A stretch of DNA of 64,000 nt from an uncultured Alistipes sp. (GTDB lineage Bacteria; Bacteroidota; Bacteroidia; Bacteroidales; Rikenellaceae), in NCBI GenBank assembly GCA_944326035.1, contig CALVCS010000003.1:310001-374000 (forward strand). Direction: 5' to 3'. The position numbers were made by a program, and so were the translations under genes. Positions 36,712 through 45,565 of the stretch are shown piece by piece. How positions within the stretch are numbered: position 1 is the first letter of the stretch; every line of letters starts with the position of its first letter. Below the pieces are notes generated by a model. That model saw only the letters and a list, made by a program, of their open reading frames with translations. It searched no databases and had not been told where the DNA came from.

Positions 36712-38268
36712 ATGCCTATTGAACTCTCGCTGGTATTGACGCCCCGGGAAGCCTCGAGGCCCGAATATTATCTCCCTCAGGTGGAGGCTCGATTGGGGGT
36801 GCCGCGTTCGCGATTGGCGTTGGTGCGGCCCGTGCGGCGGTCGATCGATGCCCGGGGACGCCGCATTAAGGTGAACCTCGGACTGGAGGTTTATGTCGAT
36901 GGGGAAGAGACTCCCCCGGAGATCCATTTCGAATACGGTGACGTCTCGAAACGCACGCCGGTGGTGGTGGTCGGATCGGGGCCGGCGGGGTTGTTTGCGG
37001 CATTGCGACTGATCGAACGGGGTTTCTGTCCGATTGTCTTGGAGCGAGGAAAGGATGTCTCTTCTCGTAAACGCGATATCGCGCAGATCAATCGAAACGG
37101 TCAGGTCAATCCCGAGTCGAACTATGCGTTCGGAGAGGGAGGCGCCGGTACCTATTCGGACGGCAAGCTCTTTACCCGTTCCAAAAAACGGGGCGACTAT
37201 CGGAAGGCGATCGAGGTATTTCGGTTCCATGGGGCGGATGAGTCGATTCTCTACGATGCCCATCCTCATATCGGGACTGATCGTTTGCCGCGGATCATTG
37301 CCGCCATGCGACAGAGTGTGTTGCAGGCGGGAGGGCGTGTCCTGTTCGAGGCGAAGGTGACCGGGTTTCAGGTCAAAAACGATCGGGTGCGCGGTGTGTG
37401 GCTCGGAGATACGTTGGTCGAAGGAGCGGCGGTGATCTTGGCGACGGGGCATTCGGCCCGCGATATCTATGAGGTGCTGGACCGGGATGGGGTAGAGATC
37501 GAAGCGAAACCGTTTGCGATGGGGGTCCGGGTCGAACATCCCCAGGCGCTGATCGACACCTTACAATATCATCGGCCGGAACGGGGCGAATACCTGCCGG
37601 CGGCAGCGTATAGCCTGGTCAGTCAGGTAGGGGGACGCGGCGTTTATTCGTTTTGCATGTGTCCGGGCGGGTTTATCGTTCCGGCCATGACGCGGCCCGG
37701 CGAGTCGGTGGTTAATGGAATGTCCCCCTCGGGACGGAACAGCATTTACGCCAATTCGGGCATCGTGACCGAGATTCGGCTCTCGGATTTCGAACCGTTG
37801 CGTGCACAGTATGGCGAGTTGGCGGGACTGCGGTTTCAACAGGCGCTCGAAGAGCTGGCTTATGTCCAGGTGGAGGATCATCAGGTTGCGCCCGGACAAC
37901 GGCTGGCCGATTTTGTGCAGGGGGTCGATTCCAAAACCTTGCCTCGTTGCTCCTATGTGCCGGGCGTGGCTCCTACGCCGATGCATCGATGGTTGCCAAC
38001 CTTTATGGCAACTGCTCTGCGAGGGGGATTTGCGGCTTTCGACCGGAAGATGCGGGGGTTTGTGACCAATGAAGCGTTGATCGTGGGCGTGGAGTCGCGC
38101 ACCTCTTCCCCCGTCCGGATTCCGAGGGATCCGGGAACGTTGATGCATCCACGGGTACAGGGCCTGTTCCCGGCCGGGGAAGGGGCCGGGTATGCCGGAG
38201 GTATCATTTCGGCGGCGGTAGATGGCGAACGATGTGCCGATGCGTTGGTCGATTGGCTGGACCGATAG
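36712..38268 (+). CDS. FAD-dependent dehydrogenase (COG2509-type)
   Basis: A 518-residue flavoprotein. About 80 residues precede the FAD-binding Rossmann motif VVVVGSGPAGLFAALRL, which continues to the conserved ERGKDVSSRKRDI. NYAFGEGGAGTYSDGKLFTR and GHSARDIYEVL are hallmarks of this large uncharacterised family. The C-terminus has the second FAD contact FPAGEGAGYAGGIISAAVDG. Homologues are annotated only as NAD(P)/FAD-dependent oxidoreductase, with substrate unknown. Cytoplasmic; appears monocistronic, with 250 bp gene-free before the nadE terminator. Confidence 0.88.
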   Translation: MPIELSLVLTPREASRPEYYLPQVEARLGVPRSRLALVRPVRRSIDARGRRIKVNLGLEVYVDGEETPPEIHFEYGDVSKRTPVVVVGSGPAGLFAALRLIERGFCPIVLERGKDVSSRKRDIAQINRNGQVNPESNYAFGEGGAGTYSDGKLFTRSKKRGDYRKAIEVFRFHGADESILYDAHPHIGTDRLPRIIAAMRQSVLQAGGRVLFEAKVTGFQVKNDRVRGVWLGDTLVEGAAVILATGHSARDIYEVLDRDGVEIEAKPFAMGVRVEHPQALIDTLQYHRPERGEYLPAAAYSLVSQVGGRGVYSFCMCPGGFIVPAMTRPGESVVNGMSPSGRNSIYANSGIVTEIRLSDFEPLRAQYGELAGLRFQQALEELAYVQVEDHQVAPGQRLADFVQGVDSKTLPRCSYVPGVAPTPMHRWLPTFMATALRGGFAAFDRKMRGFVTNEALIVGVESRTSSPVRIPRDPGTLMHPRVQGLFPAGEGAGYAGGIISAAVDGERCADALVDWLDR

Positions 38269-38521
38269 TTGAGGGACGGGAGAACGCCCCGAAAGACAAC
38301 GAGAACACTCGAGAGGGGGAGAGAACGAAAATAGCTTTTACAGAGAGGACCGGCACGGGGCCCATAATAATAGAAGTTACGGAAGACGAAACGGTCTTCA
38401 TCTGGTGTGGCCAATCTGCTTTCCGAGGAGGAGTAGCCGGTTGGACCTGGCAGCGGATCCCTGAGGTAGCTTGATGTGGAAAGGGGGCGGATTTTGCGTT
38501 GCCCCGAACCCTGAAAACGAT

Positions 38522-38551
38522 AAAAAAAGCCTCGCCGTAGCGAGGCTTTTT
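38522..38551. terminator. Terminator between the FAD gene and nadE
   Basis: aaagcctcg and cgaggcttt around a 6-nt loop, flanked by A and T runs. Ends minus-strand nadE and can also stop the plus-strand transcript. Confidence 0.85.
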
Positions 38552-38554
38552 AGA

Positions 38555-39343
38555 TTATCTCAATTCGTCAGGGAGGGTGCAGACGGGAATGGGTTCCATT
38601 TTATGCCGATTGGCTCGGTTGCGGGCCAAAAAGATTTCGACCACCTCCCGGTCACGTCCGCTGAGTTGGTCGGAGGTTCCTCCCCGGCTGACATATTCCA
38701 TGGCTTGTTCCAGTTCGGGGTAACTGGCCCCGAGTTGATCTTCGTCGGTTCGGTCGGTGTCGAACAGCCCGTCCGAAGGAGCCGCCTGTCGAATAGAAGC
38801 GCAGATGTCCAGCGCTTCGGCCAACTCATACACTTTGCTTTTGGTCAGATCGGCGATCGGGCTGAGATCCACCCCTCCGTCGCCATATTTGGTGAAGAAA
38901 CCGACCCCGAAATCTTCGATCTTATTGCCGGTCCCGACGACCAGGGCATTACGCAGCCCGGCCATGTAGTAGAGGGTGACCATCCGTAGCCGAGAACGGG
39001 TATTGGCCCGGGTCAGGTCCAGACGGTGGGTGTCGTCTGTTGAGGGCAACAGGTCGACCAGTTGGTCATAAGCCGGCGAGAGGTCGACGTCCAGCGAGGA
39101 GACGTTCGCATAGTTCTTTTTCAGAAAGGCAACCTGTTCTTCGGCCCGGCTGACATGGCTCGGGGCCTGGTGAATGGGGAGGGTCAGACACAAGGTGGGC
39201 AGTCCGGTTCGGGCGGCCAGTGTCGAGCTGACGGCCGAGTCGATCCCGCCGGAGATGCCGATCACAAATCCCGTGCTGTGTGCTTCACGGGCATAATCGG
39301 TCATCCACTGAACGATGTATTCAATAACGGCTTGCGTTTTCAT
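38555..39343 (-). CDS. nadE: NAD synthetase, ammonia-dependent type
   Basis: Converts nicotinic acid adenine dinucleotide, ATP and ammonia to NAD+. At 262 residues it is the short form without a glutaminase domain. The ATP pyrophosphatase P-loop SGGIDSAV lies near residues 30-37. VVGTGNKIEDFGVGFFTKYGDGG-like sequence (core GTGNKIED and TKYGDGGVD) forms the deamido-NAD site, followed by DLTKSKVYELA. It has its own -7 box and terminator. Confidence 0.94.
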   Translation of the reverse strand: MKTQAVIEYIVQWMTDYAREAHSTGFVIGISGGIDSAVSSTLAARTGLPTLCLTLPIHQAPSHVSRAEEQVAFLKKNYANVSSLDVDLSPAYDQLVDLLPSTDDTHRLDLTRANTRSRLRMVTLYYMAGLRNALVVGTGNKIEDFGVGFFTKYGDGGVDLSPIADLTKSKVYELAEALDICASIRQAAPSDGLFDTDRTDEDQLGASYPELEQAMEYVSRGGTSDQLSGRDREVVEIFLARNRANRHKMEPIPVCTLPDELR

Positions 39344-39362
39344 TGTTGTAAAAGTTTCCGTG

Positions 39363-39370
39363 CAAAAATA
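39363..39370 (-). promoter_or_regulatory. nadE promoter -7 box
   Basis: Minus-strand TATTTTTG, 19 bp before the nadE start. No -33 TTTG seen. Confidence 0.45.
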
Positions 39371-39517
39371 CGATAGAAATCGCGAATGTGTATGCGTAAT
39401 GTGCGGTTTTTGACGAAGGAACGATTCCCTTTCAGAAAATCTTTCGTCGGAAGATTTGAAGAACAGGCCGATTTTGTGTATTTTCGTTTTTTCAAAGAAA
39501 CCTTTCAGTTTGATCTC

Positions 39518-39961
39518 ATGGAATCGAAAAAACTAAAAAAGACTTTATGGTGGAGTGTGGGCGTGATCGTCGTAGCAGCGCTGGTGTGTGGCGGGATCTA
39601 TGGATTCCGGGACCGTCAGGAAAAGAAACTGTTGCGCGATTATGCAACTTCGTTGAATATTGGTTGTCCTCGCGTGATCGGCACCGGTTTGACGCTGAAT
39701 CGCGTGGTTGATATGCCGAACAATACATTGGTCTATAACGTGATTTCTGACCTGTTGAACGAGGATGCGATTCAAAAAGATTCGTTGGTCCATGTCTCAC
39801 AGTTGCGTCAGGAGGCTCGGGATAATGTCTTGGAATCCCTGAAAAAAGATCCGGAATTGCCGCGCATTCGTCGATTGGGGATTACGTTCGTGTACGATTA
39901 TAAATTTCTGGACGGTTCGCCCTTTATGCAATTTACCATCACGCCGGAGGATTATCAATAA
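39518..39961 (+). CDS. Membrane-anchored protein of unknown function
   Basis: I do not recognise the family. The open frame extends upstream, but ATG 39518 gives a sensible 147-residue protein: a Lys-rich start (MESKKLKK), one membrane helix (TLWWSVGVIVVAALVCGGIYGF), then about 110 soluble residues, probably outside the inner membrane. The soluble part has two Cys-poor alpha/beta stretches (NTLVYNVISDLLNED and ITFVYDYKFLDGSPFMQFTI). No catalytic pattern is visible. It is divergent from nadE and isolated from dinB by about 440 bp. Confidence 0.6.
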   Translation: MESKKLKKTLWWSVGVIVVAALVCGGIYGFRDRQEKKLLRDYATSLNIGCPRVIGTGLTLNRVVDMPNNTLVYNVISDLLNEDAIQKDSLVHVSQLRQEARDNVLESLKKDPELPRIRRLGITFVYDYKFLDGSPFMQFTITPEDYQ

Positions 39962-40400
39962 CCTTCCTTCTGGGGGTGGATTTTTAGGGATGGACGTTGG
40001 GTAACGGGCCGTCCGGTGGTGTATGCTTCCCCGGAAATGCTGACCGTCGGGTCCGATGGAGCGTGAATGCCAAGGTCCTCTTTCACAAAGGCGATGAAGA
40101 GAGAGGGTAGAGAAAGAGGCAGATAGCCGGGCGCATAAGGGCAGTTGGACGCGCAAGCGTAGACGGTTGAAGAGGTAGCGGAGATCGCCTGCCAAGACGA
40201 GGAGGAAGAAGAATAGGGAAAAGAAGTACGGGCCGTCGAGTGTCAGGGCGTTTGAACGTGTCGTAGCCGAGGTTTTCCGCGGCAGATCGGACCGTCGATA
40301 GACGGAGCCTGATCCAGGTCTGCTGCTGTCATTGTATCTGTCATCGCATCATCTATCGCACGATGGTCGGGAATCACTCGATGATCGGGAGGAAATTTCA
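39962..40400. other. Gene-free interval before dinB
   Basis: Purine-rich on the plus strand around 40080-40230 (GAAGAGAGAGG-type runs). No frame has recognisable protein features, and no TAnnTTTG box precedes dinB. Confidence 0.5.
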
Positions 40401-41465
40401 TTGCGTAAAATCATTCATATCGATATGGACGCTTTTTATGCGTCGATCGAACAGCGAGACTGCCCGGAATTGCGGGGCCGCCCGATTGCCGTGGGGCATG
40501 AGGGGCCGCGAGGCGTCGTAGCGACGGCCAGTTACGAGGCTCGGCGGTACGGGGTGCATTCGGCGATGTCATCGCTGCGGGCCCGACGGTTGTGTCCGGA
40601 GTTGATCTTCGTGGCTACGCGCATGGAGGTCTATAAAAGCGTCTCCCGGCAGATTCATGCCATTTTTCATGATTATACATCCTTGGTCGAACCGCTTTCG
40701 CTCGACGAGGCCTTTCTCGATGTTTCACACATGCCCTCCGCCACCTTGTTGGCCCAGGAGATCAAAGCCCGTATCCGGGAAGAGACCGGATTGACCGCCT
40801 CGGCCGGCGTGTCGGTTAATAAGATGTTGGCGAAGATCGCCTCCGATTACCGCAAACCCGATGGATTGTTCGTGATTCCGCCGAAAGAGATCGCTGCCTT
40901 TGTGGCGGGGTTGCCGATCGAAAAGTTTTTTGGCATCGGAGAGGTGACGGCGCGCAAAATGCATCGACTCGGGATCCGTACCGGCGCGGATTTGAGGCAG
41001 TGGTCCGAACCCGATCTGGTGCGCTATTTCGGGAAACCCGGACATGCCTATTACGAGTATGCCCGAGGGTTGGATCGGCGGGAGGTTGTTCCGGATCGGA
41101 TTCGTAAGTCGTTGGGGGCGGAGACGACGTTTGAAGAGGATGTGGCTGATCGCGGAGAGCTGTTGGAGAAGTTGACGGCTGTCCATCGGGAGGTGTGGCG
41201 TCGGCTCGAACAGCGTAGTTTCGTGGGCAGAACCGTGGTCTTGAAGCTGAAATACGATGATTTCCGGCAGATTACCCGTTCCCGAACCTTACCGATGCCG
41301 GTCGATGGACCGGGACCGTTGCTGGAAACGGCGATCGAGTTGCTGAATCAGGTCGATTTTGAAGGGCGTAAGGTGCGTTTGTTGGGGCTGACCGTGGCCA
41401 ATGCCCTGAAACCTGCTCCTTCCGACCGACAGTTGTGTTTCGATTTCGGGGAAGAGGACGAGTAG
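40401..41465 (+). CDS. dinB: DNA polymerase IV (Y family)
   Basis: A translesion polymerase. I place the start at TTG 40401, giving a 354-residue protein that begins LRKIIHIDMDAFYASIEQRD, as DinB proteins do. It is preceded by GGGAGG about 7 bp upstream, one of few Shine-Dalgarno-like sites here. Catalytic acids are Asp8 (HIDMD) and Asp102-Glu103 (LSLDEAFLDV). The helix-hairpin-helix FFGIGEVTARKM follows, then the little-finger domain. The C-terminal QLCFDF resembles a beta-clamp-binding peptide. No SOS operator is evident. Confidence 0.92.
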   Translation: MRKIIHIDMDAFYASIEQRDCPELRGRPIAVGHEGPRGVVATASYEARRYGVHSAMSSLRARRLCPELIFVATRMEVYKSVSRQIHAIFHDYTSLVEPLSLDEAFLDVSHMPSATLLAQEIKARIREETGLTASAGVSVNKMLAKIASDYRKPDGLFVIPPKEIAAFVAGLPIEKFFGIGEVTARKMHRLGIRTGADLRQWSEPDLVRYFGKPGHAYYEYARGLDRREVVPDRIRKSLGAETTFEEDVADRGELLEKLTAVHREVWRRLEQRSFVGRTVVLKLKYDDFRQITRSRTLPMPVDGPGPLLETAIELLNQVDFEGRKVRLLGLTVANALKPAPSDRQLCFDFGEEDE

Positions 41466-41578
41466 CGTGCCGACGTGCCGAACGATCGGGAGATGATCCA
41501 TCAGAGGGACGGGCAGAAATCGGTCGTAGAAAAGGTCATAAAGAAGAGAAGTGGATGAAAGCTCGGGGATGGGTCAAT

Positions 41579-41612
41579 AAAAAACACGCCGGATTGCGGC
41601 GTGTTTTTTATG
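41579..41612. terminator. Terminator between dinB and rpmA
   Basis: aaaacacgccg and cggcgtgtttt around a 5-nt loop, with A and T runs. It suits the end of the minus-strand rplU-rpmA transcript. Confidence 0.85.
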
Positions 41613-41637
41613 GTGTCGGATCGACGTTGGAGATTCC

Positions 41638-41895
41638 TTAGGAGAAAGGAATGATCGATACGTACGATTTGTTGTTGTTTTTCTTTTTGAACGATACGGT
41701 TCCGTCTACCAAAGCGAACAGCGTGTGGTCTTTACCCATGCCCACATTTTCGCCCGGATTGTGTACGGTGCCGCGCTGACGAACCAGAATGTTGCCGGCT
41801 TTGGCAACCTGGCCACCGAATAATTTAACTCCCAATCGTTTACTTTCGGATTCACGACCGTTCTTGGAGCTACCTACCCCTTTCTTATGTGCCAT
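41638..41895 (-). CDS. rpmA: Ribosomal protein L27
   Basis: An 85-residue 50S protein whose N-terminus reaches the peptidyl transferase centre. It starts [16 protein letters not shown], the normal bacterial form without the cleavable extension found in Firmicutes. It continues with [22 protein letters not shown], whose core is FGGQ and NILVRQRG. Second gene of rplU-rpmA, 12 bp after rplU. Confidence 0.97.
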   Translation of the reverse strand: MAHKKGVGSSKNGRESESKRLGVKLFGGQVAKAGNILVRQRGTVHNPGENVGMGKDHTLFALVDGTVSFKKKNNNKSYVSIIPFS

Positions 41896-41907
41896 GTTGT
41901 TCTGTTT

Positions 41908-42222
41908 TTAAGCGTTAGCAATTTCGTCAATCAGGATCTGGGTCAGATACTGGCGGTGGCCGTTCTTAACCTGGTATCCTTTTCTGCGTCTCTTCTTGAA
42001 GACGATCACTTTGTCGTCTTTCAAATGGCGAAGAATCGTTGCTTTTACACTGGCCCCTTCTACTACAGGTGAGCCAACATTAACCTGACCGTCGTTGTCT
42101 GTCAGCAGGACTTTGTCGAAACTCAGCGAGGAACCTTCTTCCCCAGCGAGACGGTGAACATAGAGTTTCCGACCTTTTTCAACTTTGAATTGTTGACCTG
42201 CAATTTCTACGATTGCGTACAT
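41908..42222 (-). CDS. rplU: Ribosomal protein L21
   Basis: A 104-residue 50S protein that binds 23S rRNA next to L20. The N-terminus [17 protein letters not shown] and the C-terminal [20 protein letters not shown] basic segment ([14 protein letters not shown]) are diagnostic. It starts the rplU-rpmA transcript from a full-consensus promoter about 32 bp upstream. Confidence 0.97.
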   Translation of the reverse strand: MYAIVEIAGQQFKVEKGRKLYVHRLAGEEGSSLSFDKVLLTDNDGQVNVGSPVVEGASVKATILRHLKDDKVIVFKKRRRKGYQVKNGHRQYLTQILIDEIANA

Positions 42223-42253
42223 TCAGAAATGTTTGATTACACAAATTGGACTG

Positions 42254-42284
42254 CAAAGATAGCGATCTTTTTAATTAAAACAAA
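42254..42284 (-). promoter_or_regulatory. rplU-rpmA promoter
   Basis: Minus strand: -33 TTTG (42281-42284), 19-bp spacer, -7 TATCTTTG (42254-42261). Confidence 0.78.
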
Positions 42285-42603
42285 TTCTCGCCGGGCTTTT
42301 TTTGCTTCAGGACAGAAAGTTCGGGCGGGGGATAGGGTATGCCTCGACTCCGGCGTGTTTTTTGTGCGGGGAGTGATCGGAAGGGTGATTTTTGTGGACT
42401 TTAGGGCGGTGTGGAGGCTTTCCGGCCAGGGATTCTTTCCGTTTTTCGGAATAAAATCGTAACTTAGACCGGCTTTTAGGGGTATGTATCGAATGATTCC
42501 CCGACCTGAACATCCCTGCGGTGACGGCGAGGTGGGAAGGTGGAAAAGGTCGCTGAATGGCGGGGATTCCCGCGTAACGCGTAAAGTAAAATAGCTGTAG
42601 ACA
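42285..42603. other. Gene-free divergent interval
   Basis: 319 bp between the rplU promoter and the DUF4286 gene. No gene, strong hairpin or TAnnTTTG box on the plus strand was found. Confidence 0.5.
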
Positions 42604-42912
42604 ATGTATATTCTGGTTACTTCTTTTATCGTTCATCACCGCGCGCATGACGCCTGGCTCGAATCGTTGCAGAGAGATTATCTTCCGGTTTTGCGGGAGA
42701 GGGGATACGATCAGTTGACTTTGACACGTTTGATAGCGGATCGCCCGGTCGAGGAGTTCACCTATTCGTTACAGGTGGTCGTTCAGGATCTGGTGGCCTA
42801 TCGCGAGGTGAGCGAACAGCTGATGTCGGCCTATGGCGAGCAGTTGCAGCAGCGTTTCGGGGAAGATGTCTTGTTCTGCACCTCGCTGCTTAAACGGGTG
42901 GAATTAAAATGA
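42604..42912 (+). CDS. DUF4286 family small protein
   Basis: A 102-residue protein resembling the Bacteroidota DUF4286 family: MYILVTSFIVHHRAHDAW, a middle with LTRLIADRPVEEFTYSLQVVV, and an end DVLFCTSLLKRVEL. The pattern suggests a dimeric alpha/beta ferredoxin-like fold (strand, helix, strand, strand, helix, strand), which is inference. Function unknown; no signal peptide. The stop codon overlaps the ATG of the GH31-like gene (ATGA), so the two are translationally coupled. Confidence 0.75.
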   Translation: MYILVTSFIVHHRAHDAWLESLQRDYLPVLRERGYDQLTLTRLIADRPVEEFTYSLQVVVQDLVAYREVSEQLMSAYGEQLQQRFGEDVLFCTSLLKRVELK

Positions 42913-44477
42913 AACGAACTATGATACGACGAGTTGGACTTTTGTTGAGTGTGATGATGCTGGGGGCGCTGGAACTCTTCGGCGCCGAATATGCCTCCAA
43001 AATCGATGTGCTGAAAGGCGAACGTTGGTGGGGCGTGTTTGTCGTGGGCGGACGTACGATGCCGTTCGATAAACCGTTCCCGAAAATCAACCTGGCGGAG
43101 TGGAGTGAAGGACAGACGACTCCGTTTCTGGTCTCCAGTCGGGGACGTTATATCTGGAGTGAGGAGCCGTTTACGATCGAATATACCGGTGAAAGTTTTT
43201 TGATCACCTCTCCGTTGGAAGAGGTTAAGGCCGTCACGGGCGGACGAACCCTGCGGGAGGCCTATCTGGTCTGCTGTCACAAGAACTTCCCGCCCAGCGG
43301 GGAAACCCCGTCGCTCGATCTCTTTACCCGTCCGGTGTATGATACCCGGCAGGAGTTGGGGTTCGCACCGACGGCCGAGGGCCTGCGGAATTATGCCGAT
43401 CGGCTCTTGGAAATGGGTTATCCGACCGGAACGATGGTTTTGGGGGCCGGATGGCAGCGTTCGGTGGGCTGGTTTCAACCCAATCCGGATCTGTTGGGCG
43501 ATTTCGGTGCGTTGATCGGCGACCTGCATGCGAAGGGCTTTAAGGTGATGTTGACCGTGACGCCGTTTGTTAGTGGGGATGGCCCTGTTGCCCGACACTA
43601 TAAAGGAAGTGAGCTGTTGTTGCACATGCCGGATGGTCGGTTGGCTATGGCCGAATGGGCCGGCGGATATAGCGCCATGTTCGATCTGACCCAGGAACAG
43701 ACACCTGCGCTGTTGCGGGGATGGCTCGATTCGCTGTGCACGCAATATGGGGTGGATGGTTATGTGTTCGATTGCCAGGATGGTGTCTCGCAGATGTGTT
43801 ATGCCTCCAGCGGAACGCAGGATTACCTGGAACGGTGGACCGAACTGGGCGAAGGGTTTGCCTATTGCCAATATACGATTAGCCGGAGTCGAGGCTTCGA
43901 ACCCTATATTCACTGCCTGTCGCTCAATGTGCCGCTCGATAGCGATATCCTGAAAAATGCCTGTGCCGAAATGATCAATGCGAATCTGTTGGGGTATCCC
44001 TATACGATTTTGTTGCCCAATATGGATTCACTGGCGGGGCTCGATCTGCAAGATTATACGTTGTTGTTACGGTCGGTGCAGTTGTCGTCGATTCTGCCGG
44101 TGATGCACATTCAGGTGGCTCCTTGGAAAATCCAGGAGGAATCGATTGCCAAAGCCTTGAAATGGATGGCCAATCACCGGGTGGAAATGTCGGAGTATTA
44201 CGCTTCGATGATCCAGGAATCGGCCCGCACGGCGGAACCGATCTTGAGACACATGGAGTATGAGTTTCCGCGTAATGGCTTTATCGATTGTGACGACCAG
44301 TTTATGCTGGGATCCAAATACTTGATCGTTCCGTTGCTGGATAAGAACAATACGCGGACGGTACGTTTGCCGCGGGGGATTTGGATCGACCGGGAAGGAA
44401 AACGTTATCGGGGACCGTTGGTGACCACCGTCACCTCGCCGGATGGCTATCCGTTGGTATTCCATTCGGGGAAATAG
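42909..44477 (+). CDS. Exported GH31-like glycoside hydrolase
   Basis: A 522-residue protein with a signal peptide (MIRRVGLLLSVMMLGALELFGAEY core VGLLLSVMMLGALELF). The TIM-barrel part resembles GH31 alpha-glucosidases and alpha-xylosidases. GTMVLGAGWQRSVGWFQPNP, HAKGFKVMLTVTPFVSGD and YGVDGYVFDCQDG contain the strand-end acid Asp288, the likely nucleophile. LGSKYLIVPLLDKNNTRTVRLPRG starts a C-terminal beta domain. The acid/base loop is divergent, so catalytic competence and substrate are uncertain. No SusC/SusD genes lie nearby. Confidence 0.75.
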   Translation: MKRTMIRRVGLLLSVMMLGALELFGAEYASKIDVLKGERWWGVFVVGGRTMPFDKPFPKINLAEWSEGQTTPFLVSSRGRYIWSEEPFTIEYTGESFLITSPLEEVKAVTGGRTLREAYLVCCHKNFPPSGETPSLDLFTRPVYDTRQELGFAPTAEGLRNYADRLLEMGYPTGTMVLGAGWQRSVGWFQPNPDLLGDFGALIGDLHAKGFKVMLTVTPFVSGDGPVARHYKGSELLLHMPDGRLAMAEWAGGYSAMFDLTQEQTPALLRGWLDSLCTQYGVDGYVFDCQDGVSQMCYASSGTQDYLERWTELGEGFAYCQYTISRSRGFEPYIHCLSLNVPLDSDILKNACAEMINANLLGYPYTILLPNMDSLAGLDLQDYTLLLRSVQLSSILPVMHIQVAPWKIQEESIAKALKWMANHRVEMSEYYASMIQESARTAEPILRHMEYEFPRNGFIDCDDQFMLGSKYLIVPLLDKNNTRTVRLPRGIWIDREGKRYRGPLVTTVTSPDGYPLVFHSGK

Positions 44478-44732
44478 CCGGTTTTTTCTCTAAAGGCCTT
44501 TGGCCCGGGGTGGAGAAGAGGCTGATCGTGCACGGGATGACGGACTGGCCGGCTCAATGAATGGGAACTGGGGCCCCGCGGAAATAGGACGGCGGAAACG
44601 GAGCGTGTTCAGGTTCGGCGGAGATGTCAGGTCTACGTGGAATACGTGGCCTATGTGGAACGATAGGGGGAGAAAGAGCGTTGATAACCTAAAATAAATA
44701 TAGGTAGAAAAAAGACTCCTGCAAATGTTTAC

Positions 44733-44740
44733 TATCTTTG
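44733..44740 (+). promoter_or_regulatory. mgsA promoter -7 box
   Basis: TATCTTTG, 28 bp before the ATG. No -33 TTTG. The preceding interval from 44478 holds no gene. Confidence 0.55.
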
Positions 44741-44768
44741 CGGAGATTAATGATTTGAAAGGAAATTT

Positions 44769-45239
44769 ATGGACAAGAAGAAAAGAGTGGCTTTGGTAGC
44801 GCACGACAACATGAAGCGCGACTTGGCCGAGTGGGTGGATTGGAACTGGGAAAAGCTGTTGCAACATCACCTGATCTGTACAGGGACAACCGGTAAAATG
44901 GTGGCCCGTACGTTGATGGATCGTCGCGGAAACGATCAGGGTCGTTTTGATATTACAATGCTGAAATCGGGACCACTGGGGGGAGATCAGCAACTGGGCG
45001 CCATGATTGCCGAGGGGGGAATCGAAGCGCTGATTTTTTTCTGGGACCCGATGCAGGCCCAACCGCATGACGTGGACGTAAAAGCGCTGTTGCGTCTGGC
45101 TACGCTGTATAATGTGCCAACGGCGATCAATCGTTCATCGGCGGATTTTTTGATCTCGTCGCCTCTGTTTGAAGAGGATTATAAGCCAGTGGTCAAGGAT
45201 TACCGCAGTTACATCGAACGGACGCTCAAAAACGATTAG
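44769..45239 (+). CDS. mgsA: Methylglyoxal synthase
   Basis: Converts dihydroxyacetone phosphate to methylglyoxal and phosphate, a bypass that relieves phosphosugar build-up when phosphate is short. 156 residues. Active-site residues match E. coli MgsA: His12 (AHDNMKRD), Asp73 (SGPLGGDQQ), His100 and Asp103 (QPHDVDVKALLR). TGTTGKM near residue 38 binds phosphate. Short C-terminal extension (KDYRSYIERTL). Monocistronic with a terminator downstream. Confidence 0.95.
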   Translation: MDKKKRVALVAHDNMKRDLAEWVDWNWEKLLQHHLICTGTTGKMVARTLMDRRGNDQGRFDITMLKSGPLGGDQQLGAMIAEGGIEALIFFWDPMQAQPHDVDVKALLRLATLYNVPTAINRSSADFLISSPLFEEDYKPVVKDYRSYIERTLKND

Positions 45240-45302
45240 AGCGACGATGAATGACCCCGGGGCAACGATGACGATCGTGGCCCCGACCGAAAATGCCTGA
45301 GT

Positions 45303-45338
45303 GAAACGACATCCCCATCGGGGTGGTCGTTATTTTTT
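45303..45338 (+). terminator. Terminator after mgsA
   Basis: aacgac-a-tcccc / gggg-t-ggtcgtt stem with an internal mismatch, followed by TATTTTTTT. The remaining interval to 45565 is purine-rich on the plus strand and carries no recognisable gene. Confidence 0.75.
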
Positions 45339-45565
45339 TGCCTGTATGGAAGGGGTGGATGGCTTTGTGTGCCGGAAGGGAAGATGGGTTCGGTACGTAG
45401 GAAAGGAGAGATAGGTTTGGCAGGCCGAGAAGGAAATGAGGTGGCGCTCCGGGAGGTGAGGATGATTCAGTATGCCGGAACAGCATCTCTCGGTGGGGAG
45501 AAAGGGAGACGGGAGCGTCAGAGAACGGCCTTTGAGGTGGAACGGATCTTCGAAAAGAGTCGAAT

